Origin: Haloglomus irregulare
Lineage (GTDB): Archaea > Halobacteriota > Halobacteria > Halobacteriales > Haloarculaceae
NCBI RefSeq assembly: GCF_007421925.1
Contig: NZ_QMDX01000001.1
Span: 580,629 to 644,628 of the forward strand
DNA length: 64,000 nucleotides
Direction of reading: 5' to 3'
Below the pieces are notes generated by a model. The model was not told the DNA's origin and searched no databases. It was given only the letters and a program-made list of their open reading frames with translations. Position numbers and translations under genes: made by a program. Positions 53,657 through 61,533 of this stretch are shown here, one piece after another. The stretch's first letter is position 1, and every line of letters begins with the position of its first letter.

Positions 53657-53911
53657 CGATGAACTCCGCGAGGCACGCTCCTACGTCCCTCGCACCTCTC
53701 AGAGGGCTACAAAATCGGCGTGGCGCTATCCCAGATAGGAGAGATGATACGGTGACCCTCTTTGCCACGTCCAATTAATCGATTTCCGGCCTTGTTGAAA
53801 TCCTCAGAAGTTGATAGTTTCACACCCCCAATCGCCCAGTACAGCTGAAGTACGAATCGCTCAGTACAAATCGACAGTGGTTGGTAATACGGTTTCGTTA
53901 TTCAGGAGTAT

Positions 53912-54526
53912 TCATGGAAGTAGATCGTTCGGGAGATACTGCGAGCAATCGACCGGGATCGCTTCCCAGGCTGCCTGAATCGCTTGATATCCTGTCCAGC
54001 CTTCCCCTCGAAGCATCTCGCCACAGGCCTGACAAAACTCCGCTACAGTACACTCCCCCTCGTTTAGTAACAGATACAGCAAAAACGTGGGAGCAACCGC
54101 CTTCCCAGTTGTCTCTTCTGCGTCATCGAATACTCGATTAATAGCCCGACGCCCGTGCGTATCCATCAAAATAGCGAACCGATACAGCGCTGTATGCTGT
54201 TCGATTTCCACCTTCACGGACTTCTCCCCAGCATCCTCTCCATGCGGTCGAGGAACACACGGAACCGTCGTGAACGACTTCTTCTTGTCGTCGAACGGTT
54301 CAAGTGCCTTCTTGCTCCCATCGTGAACCCACCGCTCTCTCGTCCCTTCAGGCGCGTACTCAGACATCTCCCGAACGTGGCGCTTGAGTTCGTGATAACA
54401 CACGTTAGTCGTCGTCAGCTGGATATTGTCCGTAATTCGAGACCAGAGACCCGTGTTCGCGACAGCGATTAGTGCGTCTGTATCAACGATAACTGGATGG
54501 CGAACCTCATCGTCCACCATCTTCAC
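53912..54526 (-). CDS. PIN-like toxin candidate, 204 aa
   Basis: ATG at 54526, overlapping the upstream stop by four bases. VIVDTDALIAVANTGLWSRI has the PIN start with Asp15, and NVCYHELKRHVREMSEYAPE the second acidic site; a long helical region follows. Longer than VapC (about 130 aa). Together with the small upstream gene it forms a two-gene toxin-antitoxin-like operon. Confidence 0.72.
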   Translation of the reverse strand: MKMVDDEVRHPVIVDTDALIAVANTGLWSRITDNIQLTTTNVCYHELKRHVREMSEYAPEGTRERWVHDGSKKALEPFDDKKKSFTTVPCVPRPHGEDAGEKSVKVEIEQHTALYRFAILMDTHGRRAINRVFDDAEETTGKAVAPTFLLYLLLNEGECTVAEFCQACGEMLRGEGWTGYQAIQAAWEAIPVDCSQYLPNDLLP

Positions 54527-54831
54527 TCCTGGAAAACGCCTGTCGTATCAAGCTCTGCGGCCTCCTCAAAAGCCTCTCGCTCCCGCTCAATTTCTTCTAA
54601 GGCGTCACCAAGAAGGATCTCTGCAACGTCTTCAGAAAGCTCTCCTTGCTTGTATCGCTGGTGGAGGGTGATCTTCTCCTCGTCCGAGAGGACTTCTCGG
54701 AGTTTCTCTTGAAGACCCTGTCGAGCAAGCTCACTAATGTTGATCCCACCAAGACGCATCTGGTCGACAATCTGAGTCGCCTTCTTCTCAGTTTCTCCCC
54801 GGAACTGGATTTTGTCGTTGTTTGCGGCCAT
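54523..54831 (-). CDS. Antitoxin candidate, 102 aa
   Basis: ATG at 54831 (MAANNDKIQFRGETEKKATQ). The N-terminus reads as a ribbon-helix-helix (KIQFRGETEKKATQIVDQM, then GGINISELARQGLQEKL); the C-terminus is an acidic helix (EDVAEILLGDALEEIERERE) fit for toxin binding. The four-base overlap with the PIN gene supports the pairing. Confidence 0.72.
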   Translation of the reverse strand: MAANNDKIQFRGETEKKATQIVDQMRLGGINISELARQGLQEKLREVLSDEEKITLHQRYKQGELSEDVAEILLGDALEEIEREREAFEEAAELDTTGVFQE

Positions 54832-55389
54832 CTTACCCTACATTCTCTCTCCACCGTAATAGATGTTGTGACGAGCCATCCATGTCAGTACAGAGTTTCA
54901 ATAGTCAATACGCACTCTTCAGCGACTGGTTGTTTCAGACGATAATATATCTGAAGAAGAGGATTTCAACAGAGCCAATAAACATTAATGATCCTCCCGG
55001 CGTTCCGTACGTGGTCTCCTGGCTATACCGGCCACGTCGGGAGCGAGGGGATCCCGGCTTCCCACCGAATCGCTGCCAACGCGCTGGGAAATTGCTGAAG
55101 TCGTTCCTCGAGAACGGCGAGGGGATGTTCATCGAGAAACGTCGTGCCATACCGATCAACAGTCGTCCCGTCGTAATCGAGTTGGATGTGACAGGTGCCG
55201 AGGCCCTGGTGATCAGCATCCTGATGGAAACCGAGCATGAAGTTCCGCTCGGGTTCGATCCAGTTGATGCGGTAATATTCGTGGTTAACACCGGCGGGAT
55301 ACCAGAAGCGAACTTCCAGTCGTGCGTTCTCAACGTCGTGACATCCTCCGCGCCGTGAACGGCGCGGCTTCCCGGCATGGGAATACCAG

Positions 55390-56661
55390 CTACGTTTCGC
55401 TGTTGCTGGCAGAGGGTTCCGACCCGTGGAACGTCGAGAGAGTCATCTGCGAGGGTTCCTCGCTCGTCTCTCCGTGGGTCGTGGCGCTGTCACAGGCGCT
55501 CCCATCCCGTGAGATGTCATCGCCCGCCGGTTTCAGCGGCAGGCTCTCACCCCACGGGTCGTGGCGGTCGGCGATGTTGACCGCCGCGTTGATGTCTGCG
55601 TGGTACTCCGACACCCAACACTCGTCGTTCGTACACCGGAACTCATCGCCGTCCCGATACCCGATGTGGCCGCACTCGTGGCACGTCTGGCTCGTGTACT
55701 CCGGGCGGATGTATTCGACCGGGATGCCAGCCTCTCGTGCTTTGTCCTCGATGCGCTCCTGCAAGCGAGCGAACGCCCATGCGTGGAGGCGTCGGTTCAT
55801 CCATTCGCCGTAGTCGAGGTCTTCGCGGATGTCCGAGAGGTCTTCCAACACAATGACCGGCTTCTCGAATCGACAGGCGTACTCGACGGCACGTCGAGAC
55901 GCCTTCTCGATGATGTCCGTGAGTGCGTTCTGGTAGTGGTCGAATCGCTCGTCAATCCGCCACTGAGCGGCGTCACGCTCTTGCAGTCGCTTGAGTGTCG
56001 TGAACATCTCTTTGCGGAGGCGACGAGCGCGGCCACCGTTGATGAGTAGTGGGTCGGTCGGAGTGTCCTGCTCGCAGGCACAGCCCGCGAGCAGGTGGGC
56101 TTCGCCGATGTCGAAGCCGACTGGCGTCACATCCTCGTCTGTCGGTTCATAGTCCGGTTCTTCGACCGGGAACTCGACGGTGACGTGGAGTGTCCACGAC
56201 GTGCGGTGGCGTTGCAGTCGGAGTTGTCCCGCCGAAGCGTCACTGTGTACGAGGTCGTGCCACAGACCGTCTTGTTCGGGGTTGATACGAAGCGGTATCC
56301 AGAAATTCGTTCCGCGACCGGGTTGGGGTGCCCACCATGTGAACTCGTAGTCGCGTTCCGGTGAGTGGTCGAACTCGGCGGCTTGGTTGGTGAGCCGAAC
56401 CGGGTGGTCGTCGTCCAACTCCTGTGCGTCGTAGGTGCCGTGCAGTTGCGGGACGTAGTTGCACAGGGCCGCCTTCGCCTGATACGGCAGATCGTAGGGC
56501 GTCACCACGTCGCTGGTGGCGGTCATCGTCTTACACCCTGCCTCGAACGCCTCGTGGAGTCCTGCGCGGTAGGTGTCGAGCAGGTCGCACAGTTTGCGCT
56601 CTTTGTGGGCTGTCGGCGGGGCGAGCGTGGCCTCCAGCGTTTTCCTGGTTGTCGCGGTCAT
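55390..56661 (-). CDS. tnpB: TnpB RNA-guided nuclease of the IS605 element, 423 aa
   Basis: ATG at 56661. Canonical acidic triad: Asp184 (VGFDIGEAHL), Glu273 (VIVLEDLSDIRE) and Asp356 (EYHADINAAVNI). Zinc finger CHEC (327, 330) and C343/C348. N-terminal wedge and REC-like helices are complete. It differs from the other two TnpBs of the window in keeping the RuvC-II Glu. TnpB cuts the empty donor site guided by RNA made from the 3' end of the element, helping it persist. Confidence 0.93.
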   Translation of the reverse strand: MTATTRKTLEATLAPPTAHKERKLCDLLDTYRAGLHEAFEAGCKTMTATSDVVTPYDLPYQAKAALCNYVPQLHGTYDAQELDDDHPVRLTNQAAEFDHSPERDYEFTWWAPQPGRGTNFWIPLRINPEQDGLWHDLVHSDASAGQLRLQRHRTSWTLHVTVEFPVEEPDYEPTDEDVTPVGFDIGEAHLLAGCACEQDTPTDPLLINGGRARRLRKEMFTTLKRLQERDAAQWRIDERFDHYQNALTDIIEKASRRAVEYACRFEKPVIVLEDLSDIREDLDYGEWMNRRLHAWAFARLQERIEDKAREAGIPVEYIRPEYTSQTCHECGHIGYRDGDEFRCTNDECWVSEYHADINAAVNIADRHDPWGESLPLKPAGDDISRDGSACDSATTHGETSEEPSQMTLSTFHGSEPSASNSET

Positions 56662-56662
56662 G

Positions 56663-57055
56663 CTACTGGTCGTCCACGTAGTCCATCAGCACGTCGATGC
56701 TCACTTGGCCGGTCGTGGTCAGGAAATATCCCGGTTGCCAGAACGCATCTTCGAGCGTTTGTTTCACCTCGGGGTACTCCTGCCGAATCCGGCGCGAGGT
56801 GACACCCTTGAGCGAGTTGATGAACTTCGTGAGGTCTGTGGTTGGTTTGGTCTGAAACAGGATGTGAACGTGGTCGGTACCGCCGTCCACGTTCTTGATG
56901 TCGGCCTCGAAGTCATCTGCAATGTCGTGGGCGATTTCAGCGACACGCTCCAGCCGCTCATCCGTGAGAATATCGGCACGGTACTTCGTGACGGTCACGA
57001 AGTGATACTGGAGGGCGTACACTGTGTGGGACCCGGTTTGCAGATGATACTCCAT
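56663..57055 (-). CDS. tnpA: TnpA Y1 transposase of the IS605 element, 130 aa
   Basis: ATG at 57055. HUH motif HVH at 62-64 (GGTDHVHILFQ) and the catalytic Tyr126 in DYVDDQ at the C-terminus, the arrangement of IS200/IS605 single-strand transposases. 130 residues is full length. It cuts and joins single-stranded ends folded as the subterminal hairpins, and could mobilise the solo ends in trans. Confidence 0.95.
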   Translation of the reverse strand: MEYHLQTGSHTVYALQYHFVTVTKYRADILTDERLERVAEIAHDIADDFEADIKNVDGGTDHVHILFQTKPTTDLTKFINSLKGVTSRRIRQEYPEVKQTLEDAFWQPGYFLTTTGQVSIDVLMDYVDDQ

Positions 57056-57441
57056 TTGGCCTTAGCAGATACGGGATATCCAAGTCAGATAAGCCTTGTG
57101 TCGTGAGGTATTCAGCAGGAAGAAGCCAAGTGGTTCGTTGCACAGAGCGTACGCGATTCACTCCCGCCCTGTTCGCTCCTCGGTTCCGACAGAGCGTCGG
57201 ACCCCTCGTCACTCACGGGAAGGGCGGGATTCTCTCGCTGTATCAAGATAGGATTCACCAAGGAACGTTACCGGCGAGATATCTGCAACCACATATCGGG
57301 GCCGTCGTCGAGATGGGCGATAGCGCACGTCCTCGCAACTGGCCTCGTTCGTCAACCGATCATGAACATCTCGGAGAAGCGTGCGTTGTGTATACCGATC
57401 ACGACCAGCAAGAAAGAGCATGAAGAGATCAGAACCGGTAG

Positions 57442-57993
57442 TTAGCTCGTGGCGCCCTCAGTTAGGTCTGTGTGCTGTTCGCGAGCAGACTCGACATCCG
57501 AGTAGAGCGCTAAAGCATGCTTGATGAGTCGGCGGTCTTCCTCGTTCTCCTGCCAGAATGCGATTATATCGCGGCGCTCACGAATCTCAGCGCCCGACAG
57601 ATCACCGTCAGCAAGCGATTGTTCGAGTTCTTCCCACGTCTCGACACCGTACGTCTCCTGCCACCCCTCGATCTTGTCGGTGATCGCCGCCAGCTCACTC
57701 CGAAGCTCTTCGCGTGAGTTCTCCTCGATGAGCGTGCGGATCTCTTCGAACAGCATCCGCGTATAGTCCGGCTGATAGAGCGTCGTATTGTCCGTCTCAA
57801 CACGTCGCAACCGCCCCTGGTCGACGAGGTCCTGGAGCTCATCGTCGGTCGTGCTCCAAGCGGTGTCCGCCTGGTTGCTAATCCAGTTGACTGATCGAGG
57901 CTCGCGAAGCGTCTCCGCGACCGAGCGAATGCGTTCGCGGGCGCTCATCGACTCTTCCCACGACTGGACCCCATCTCGCGGAGATTCGGACAT
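57442..57993 (-). CDS. Winged-HTH protein of module 3 (TumA-like antitoxin candidate), 183 aa
   Basis: ATG at 57993 (MSESPRDGVQSWEESMSARE); the frame extends upstream but the paralogue at 1,417 supports this start. HTH at about residues 30-70 (VNWISNQADTAWSTTDDELQ), then RMLFEEIRTLIEENSREELR and a C-terminal ERRDIIAFWQ...LIKHALALYSDV that matches the module 1 protein. Intact while its partner is split by the IS. AT-rich DNA at 58,030-58,065 should hold the promoter. Confidence 0.78.
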   Translation of the reverse strand: MSESPRDGVQSWEESMSARERIRSVAETLREPRSVNWISNQADTAWSTTDDELQDLVDQGRLRRVETDNTTLYQPDYTRMLFEEIRTLIEENSREELRSELAAITDKIEGWQETYGVETWEELEQSLADGDLSGAEIRERRDIIAFWQENEEDRRLIKHALALYSDVESAREQHTDLTEGATS

Positions 57994-58153
57994 ACTCAAC
58001 GCCCCTATCGACAGCTTTCGCTCCTGATTCTCATATATGTTTGTATCTTCTTGTATAATCACGAGATACTATCCTCGCGCATCCTGATGGACGAGGGCTA
58101 CGTCCTGAAAGTTCGACCAAGTCGACTGCCTCGGGCACTAACATCGAGGTGGT

Positions 58154-58951
58154 TCATCGATCACCGACTTCCCACTCCGGTCGAGGTGTCGGCGACGGGA
58201 GTTCGTCAACCGCAGCCCGGAGTTCTTCCTCTGTCGTCCACGGGAAGCACCGAGTATGTAATTCGAATTTACGGAACTTGTTGAGATGGACCCAACTGTA
58301 CGTTGCTGGCTCCGCTCCCTCATCCGCCCGATCCTCGATAAGGTTCAGCATCTCTTGATCGTCGATATCAATACCGTTGTCTCGTGCACGGTCGACGAGC
58401 GAGTCGATCTTCGAACGGACATCGTCCTTCGATAAATCATCCGTGAACGCAATCTCGAGGGCAGCCTGGACGACGTGGTGTTTCGATTCGTGGTTCTCGT
58501 CGGTCACCCATGCATAGTCGCGTGGGAACACGTACGATTTGTCGAAATACGGCGAGTCATCGATCTCGCCCAGTTCCGGCGCTTCACCACCACTCTCCTT
58601 CTCGAAGACACCGATGATGTAGTCGCTGTACGTCGCCAACAGGGAGAACATGATATCGAACGAGTTGAGCCGCTCAGTCGGCAACTCGAGGAGATCACCC
58701 ATGACGAACGGATAGGCGCCGAGTTGCTTCGTGAGTTCGTTCTGCATGGCGCGGAGACGACGGATATAGGGGTCGCGGTAACTCCCGAGAATGAAATACG
58801 ATGTCTGCTGACTCAAGAGATACGGCAGTTCTCGCTGAGTGAAGCGCCAGATCTCCCGCTTTTCGCCCGGTTCGAGTTCAATCCCGCCAATCGCCTCATG
58901 GACCACCGTCATGATGTCCGTAGCGTCAGGCGGAGGACTCGGATCACCCAT
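58154..58951 (-). CDS. TIR/deoxyribosyltransferase-like protein, possible effector, 265 aa
   Basis: ATG at 58951. After an N-terminal helical part, residues about 50-130 read YFILGSYRDPYIRRLRAMQN, then YPFVMGDLLELPTE, FDIMFSLLATYSDYIIGVFE and APELGEIDD. This order (glycine-rich first strand, Arg-rich helix, Asp-containing second strand, 'D.F..L...SDYIIGV', Glu in 'ELGEI') is that of TIR-like and nucleoside 2-deoxyribosyltransferase-like domains, where the Glu is catalytic. The C-terminal half is acidic and helical. Divergent from an HTH gene 115 bases away, with inverted repeats between. A nucleotide-hydrolysing role is inference. Confidence 0.55.
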   Translation of the reverse strand: MGDPSPPPDATDIMTVVHEAIGGIELEPGEKREIWRFTQRELPYLLSQQTSYFILGSYRDPYIRRLRAMQNELTKQLGAYPFVMGDLLELPTERLNSFDIMFSLLATYSDYIIGVFEKESGGEAPELGEIDDSPYFDKSYVFPRDYAWVTDENHESKHHVVQAALEIAFTDDLSKDDVRSKIDSLVDRARDNGIDIDDQEMLNLIEDRADEGAEPATYSWVHLNKFRKFELHTRCFPWTTEEELRAAVDELPSPTPRPEWEVGDR

Positions 58952-58990
58952 TAGCTGCTGGTTCAAACAACATCACCTTATGTCTTCTGA

Positions 58991-59024
58991 ACCAGTTTGG
59001 TCTTTTCCTAATTAACCAATTTGG
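58991..59024. promoter_or_regulatory. Two inverted repeats in the divergent spacer
   Basis: ACCA-GTT-TGGT at 58,992-59,002 and CCA-ATT-TGG at about 59,014-59,022 share the form CCAnnnTGG and lie 22 bases apart (two helical turns) in the AT-rich spacer between the TIR-like and HTH genes. They suit a dimeric regulator acting on both promoters. Confidence 0.5.
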
Positions 59025-59066
59025 ATGACCCTAACTGTTATAGCGACGCTTCACGTATTGCCACGT

Positions 59067-59570
59067 ATGAGCGAGACCGATACTGACACGGCCGATGAGG
59101 GGCCGTTCGCAGAACAGCAGCGGCTATTCAAGCTGTTGTCCCAGGATACGCGCCACCTCGTTATTCAGGAGCTGCTGGGCCACCCCGCCCATCTCATGTC
59201 GCTCGCCGAACTCGAGTATATGACTGGGAAGAGCCAGGCGGCCATCAAAGACCAGCTCGAGACGCTGATCGATGCGGGGATTCTCTCACAGTACACGTAC
59301 GAACCGAGTGAGGGGAAACGTGACTTCCCCTCACAGTTCTACGGATTCACGGAGCAGGGCGTCGAGATCCTCCATGACTATAAGTATCTCCGTGGGATCC
59401 CAGTCGCTCGTGCCCTCTACGAGAACACGCGCAAGACCGAGAAAATCGAACGGCACGAATCGGCCCCGCGCCCGGAGCTTCCCGAGGCGGTTGCGGAAGC
59501 CCTCGAGTTCGACGAACCCGACCTCGATGCCGTCGATGTCGGCCTAACGTCGGATTCCTCCCACGGCTAA
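59067..59570 (+). CDS. ArsR/PadR-type winged-HTH regulator, 167 aa
   Basis: ATG at 59067 (MSETDTDTADEGPFAEQQRL). HTH core LFKLLSQDTRHLVIQELLGH with recognition helix MTGKSQAAIKDQLETLIDAG and wing SEGKRDFPSQFYGFTEQGVE. An acidic helical C-terminus follows. The final codons (SDSSHG) and the stop belong to the solo IS hairpin at 59,560-59,579. Probably controls itself and the divergent TIR-like gene. Confidence 0.85.
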   Translation: MSETDTDTADEGPFAEQQRLFKLLSQDTRHLVIQELLGHPAHLMSLAELEYMTGKSQAAIKDQLETLIDAGILSQYTYEPSEGKRDFPSQFYGFTEQGVEILHDYKYLRGIPVARALYENTRKTEKIERHESAPRPELPEAVAEALEFDEPDLDAVDVGLTSDSSHG

Positions 59571-59669
59571 AGCTGTGGGCTTCCTCCTTGCAGCTCTGTG
59601 GGCCGCGTCGGGGAGGATGCCGAGGGAGAAGTCCACGAGGGCGTTTGCGTCGACCGTGTAGCGCTTCAT
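59544..59669 (-). pseudogene. VapC-type PIN toxin, truncated by a solo IS end
   Basis: ATG 59669 overlaps the AbrB stop (ATGA). Only the first 28 codons are PIN sequence (MKRYTVDANALVDFSLGILP, with the first acidic site Asp7); the frame then runs into the hairpin CCCACGGCTAAAGCTGTGGG at 59,560-59,579 and ends at 59,544. About 100 residues are missing. The remaining peptide cannot be a nuclease. Confidence 0.78.
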
Positions 59670-59935
59670 CGGTCGAGGCTCGGGCGCTGGAGTTCGTCCA
59701 TGTCGTCTTTCAGCGCCTCGCTAACTGCCCGAGCCTCGTCCTCGGTCGTGTTCTCGGCGGCGACACCGTAGTTCGGGAGGTCGCTCTTCTTCCGGAGCGT
59801 GATGCCGTCCTCGCCCTCGACCCACACGACTTCATCGCCGGGCTCGATGCCATACTTCTCGCGGAGGGCCTTCGGAATCGTCGTCTGGCCCTTGTCCGTA
59901 ACGCGGGTGGTTTCGGGCCCTTCGGTCTCGCTCAT
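59666..59935 (-). CDS. AbrB/SpoVT-fold antitoxin, 89 aa
   Basis: ATG at 59935. The swapped-hairpin motif is clear: TTRVTDKGQTTIPKALREKY, GIEPGDEVVWVEGEDG. The C-terminal arm (EDEARAVSEALKDDMDELQR) should neutralise a PIN toxin of which only 28 codons remain. Orphan antitoxin. Confidence 0.88.
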   Translation of the reverse strand: MSETEGPETTRVTDKGQTTIPKALREKYGIEPGDEVVWVEGEDGITLRKKSDLPNYGVAAENTTEDEARAVSEALKDDMDELQRPSLDR

Positions 59936-60054
59936 GCTCGGTAAGAAGTCATGTAAGACGTTAGATGTTGGGGGCAGTCACCGCCCGTGGCTCGTTGCAG
60001 TCCTCGATACCGCCGGACTCCCTTGGACCCCGGACGCCTCCGCGCGGCAACGAA

Positions 60055-60177
60055 CTACCGAATATCGTACTCAGCAATCTCGTCTCGGCCACAGTTCGAG
60101 CAGCGATGAGCCCCCGGCCGAGCTGTCTGCCCGCACTCGCGACGCTCGTAGTAGCGCTCCCCCTCGTGGAAGAGGTC
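60055..60177 (-). pseudogene. C-terminal remnant of a small zinc-ribbon protein
   Basis: The frame reads FHEGERYYERRECGQTARPG, then HRCSNCGRDEIAEYDIR and TAG at 60,055. The CSNCGRDE text and acidic ending look like genuine coding sequence, but there is an in-frame TGA just before and no start codon. It lies right after the TFB gene on the same strand. Confidence 0.4.
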
Positions 60178-60197
60178 CCGGAATCATTCGCTCGGCC

Positions 60198-61127
60198 TCA
60201 TCGTTCCTCCAGCACACCCTCAATTACGCTCATACGCGACCGGAGTGTCACCGTCGTCACGTCGGCTTCCTCCGCCAGTTGGGCCTGCGTGATGGACATC
60301 GACCGTTCTTGCGCGGCCACGTAGACACACGCCGCAGCCACGCCCGTCGGCTTGGCTCCCGTGTACGCGTCGACGGGAAGCGACTGCACGATCTCGGTCG
60401 CCCGCGTTCGAACCTCGTCTGGCGCATCGACCGCGGACACCAGTCTCGGGATGAACGAAGCAGGTGGACGGGGTGGGAGTTCGAGGCCCACCTTCTGCCG
60501 TGCGGCCTGTAGTGTCGTTCGGAACAGACTTCGGTCGCAGTCAGCTATCTCCAGTACGTCCGTCTGTGTCCATGGGAGTCCGTTCACCCGGCAGGCCACA
60601 TAGACGGCCACGGCTGCGATCGCGGGGAGCGAGCGTCCCTGTGCCAGCCCCGCCTCGTGGAGCGAGGAGAACAGCGAGCACGCTTGATTTCGGAGTCCCC
60701 GGCCCAACTCGAGCGCACTCGTGAGCCGTCGGACCTCGTAGAGGCCCTCCATCCGATACCAGTCCTGTTTCGACTCGAACTGACTCCGACGGTGGAGGTG
60801 TCGGAGTCGGGCGAGTTGCCGTCGCTGCGCTCCCGATGGCTGTCCCGGTCCGTTCTGTCGCCAGCCGATCTCCGTCGAGAGTCCGCCATCGTGTCTGGTC
60901 GGCGTCAAGGGTGCACCTGTTCGGGATGGATCCGGTCCCTCGTCTTCCTCGAACTGCGTTCGCTCGGGCCCTCTGTCGAATTTCTCGTCCGTGAGAACGA
61001 GTCCACAATCATCGCAGACTGTCTCATGTGTGTTCGTCGTCACGCGCCCCTCACACTCCGGGCAGGTGTTGGTCGTGTGCGCTACGTCCTCGTCGAAACT
61101 TCGCTCGTAGGGTTGTGTCGTTGCCAT
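60198..61127 (-). CDS. tfb: Transcription initiation factor B (TFB), 309 aa
   Basis: ATG at 61127. N-terminal zinc ribbon CPEC...CDDCG, B-reader/linker region (LSTEIGWRQNGPGQPSGAQR) and two cyclin-fold repeats (ACSLFSSLHEAGLAQGRSLP then AIAAVAVYVACR; VQSLPVDAYTGAKPTGVAAA then CVYVAAQERS). Haloarchaea have many TFBs, several on mobile DNA; this one is divergent in the linker, so it probably serves a subset of promoters. It may help express the genes of this accessory region. Confidence 0.93.
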   Translation of the reverse strand: MATTQPYERSFDEDVAHTTNTCPECEGRVTTNTHETVCDDCGLVLTDEKFDRGPERTQFEEDEGPDPSRTGAPLTPTRHDGGLSTEIGWRQNGPGQPSGAQRRQLARLRHLHRRSQFESKQDWYRMEGLYEVRRLTSALELGRGLRNQACSLFSSLHEAGLAQGRSLPAIAAVAVYVACRVNGLPWTQTDVLEIADCDRSLFRTTLQAARQKVGLELPPRPPASFIPRLVSAVDAPDEVRTRATEIVQSLPVDAYTGAKPTGVAAACVYVAAQERSMSITQAQLAEEADVTTVTLRSRMSVIEGVLEER

Positions 61128-61533
61128 CTCGGCTCCGCGGGACTGCAGAAGGCCCCGCACCCTTCAGGGGCCACAAAATCTGGCGTTATGCGGAACGAAC
61201 AGCCAACGCTCAGCTCCCGCGGCGTTTCATATAGTGATCTAACTCGGGAAGTACTCTCGTAAGGTTGGATATAGAACTCGAAAACTAATGTTACGCGATG
61301 GTAGCTGTCGTGTTGTCGCTCTGTATCGACTGGCCCGATTGGTCTCGTTGCGACCACTCACTAGTGACCGATTCGCATATGTATTGAGTAGTATTTTACG
61401 CTGAACCAGAGGAGGTGAAGATGCGTATCGAGATCTGCCACAGTAGTTGTAACAGCGCAATCAGCTAGACTTTTATTTTCATTTAGTGCCGAAAATACCA
61501 ATAGTGGCGGGCGTATTCGTCGGGATACCACTA
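61128..61533. other. Divergent promoter region of TFB and Fic genes
   Basis: About 400 bases. GGCGTTTCATATAGTGATCT at 61,219 is a candidate TATA region; a second AT-rich run lies at 61,465-61,500 (CTTTTATTTTCATTTAG) before the Fic gene. No coding frame or repeat recognised. Confidence 0.4.

Larger units (their letters stand above)
55356..57240 (-). mobile_element. Complete IS605-type element with tnpA and tnpB
   Basis: Both genes are on the minus strand, tnpA first, one base apart. The right end is the hairpin CGCCGTGAACGGCG at about 55,351-55,366 with GGAGGATGTCAC at the outer edge. The left end should start near 57,240, where the interrupted gene's text breaks off; a GC-rich imperfect hairpin lies around 57,170-57,235. 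Boundaries are deduced from the split host gene. This is the only element in the window with its own transposase and is the likely driver of the solo ends. Confidence 0.78.
55023..57421 (-). pseudogene. TumE-like gene of module 3, split by an IS605 element
   Basis: The 5' part runs from ATG 57421 (MLFLAGRDRYTQRTLLRDVH) to about 57,241 (FLGESYLDT). The 3' part resumes at about 55,355 with VENARLEVRFWYPAGVNHEY and ends at 55,023 with the block FHQDADHQGLGTCHIQLDYD. Both parts align in order with the module 1 gene (MLVFLANR...; VEIGFR; WHQDDTHDDPG). Between them lies the 1.9-kb tnpA-tnpB element. Removing the element would restore a gene of about 170 codons. The HTH partner begins 20 bases upstream and is intact. 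Confidence 0.72.
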
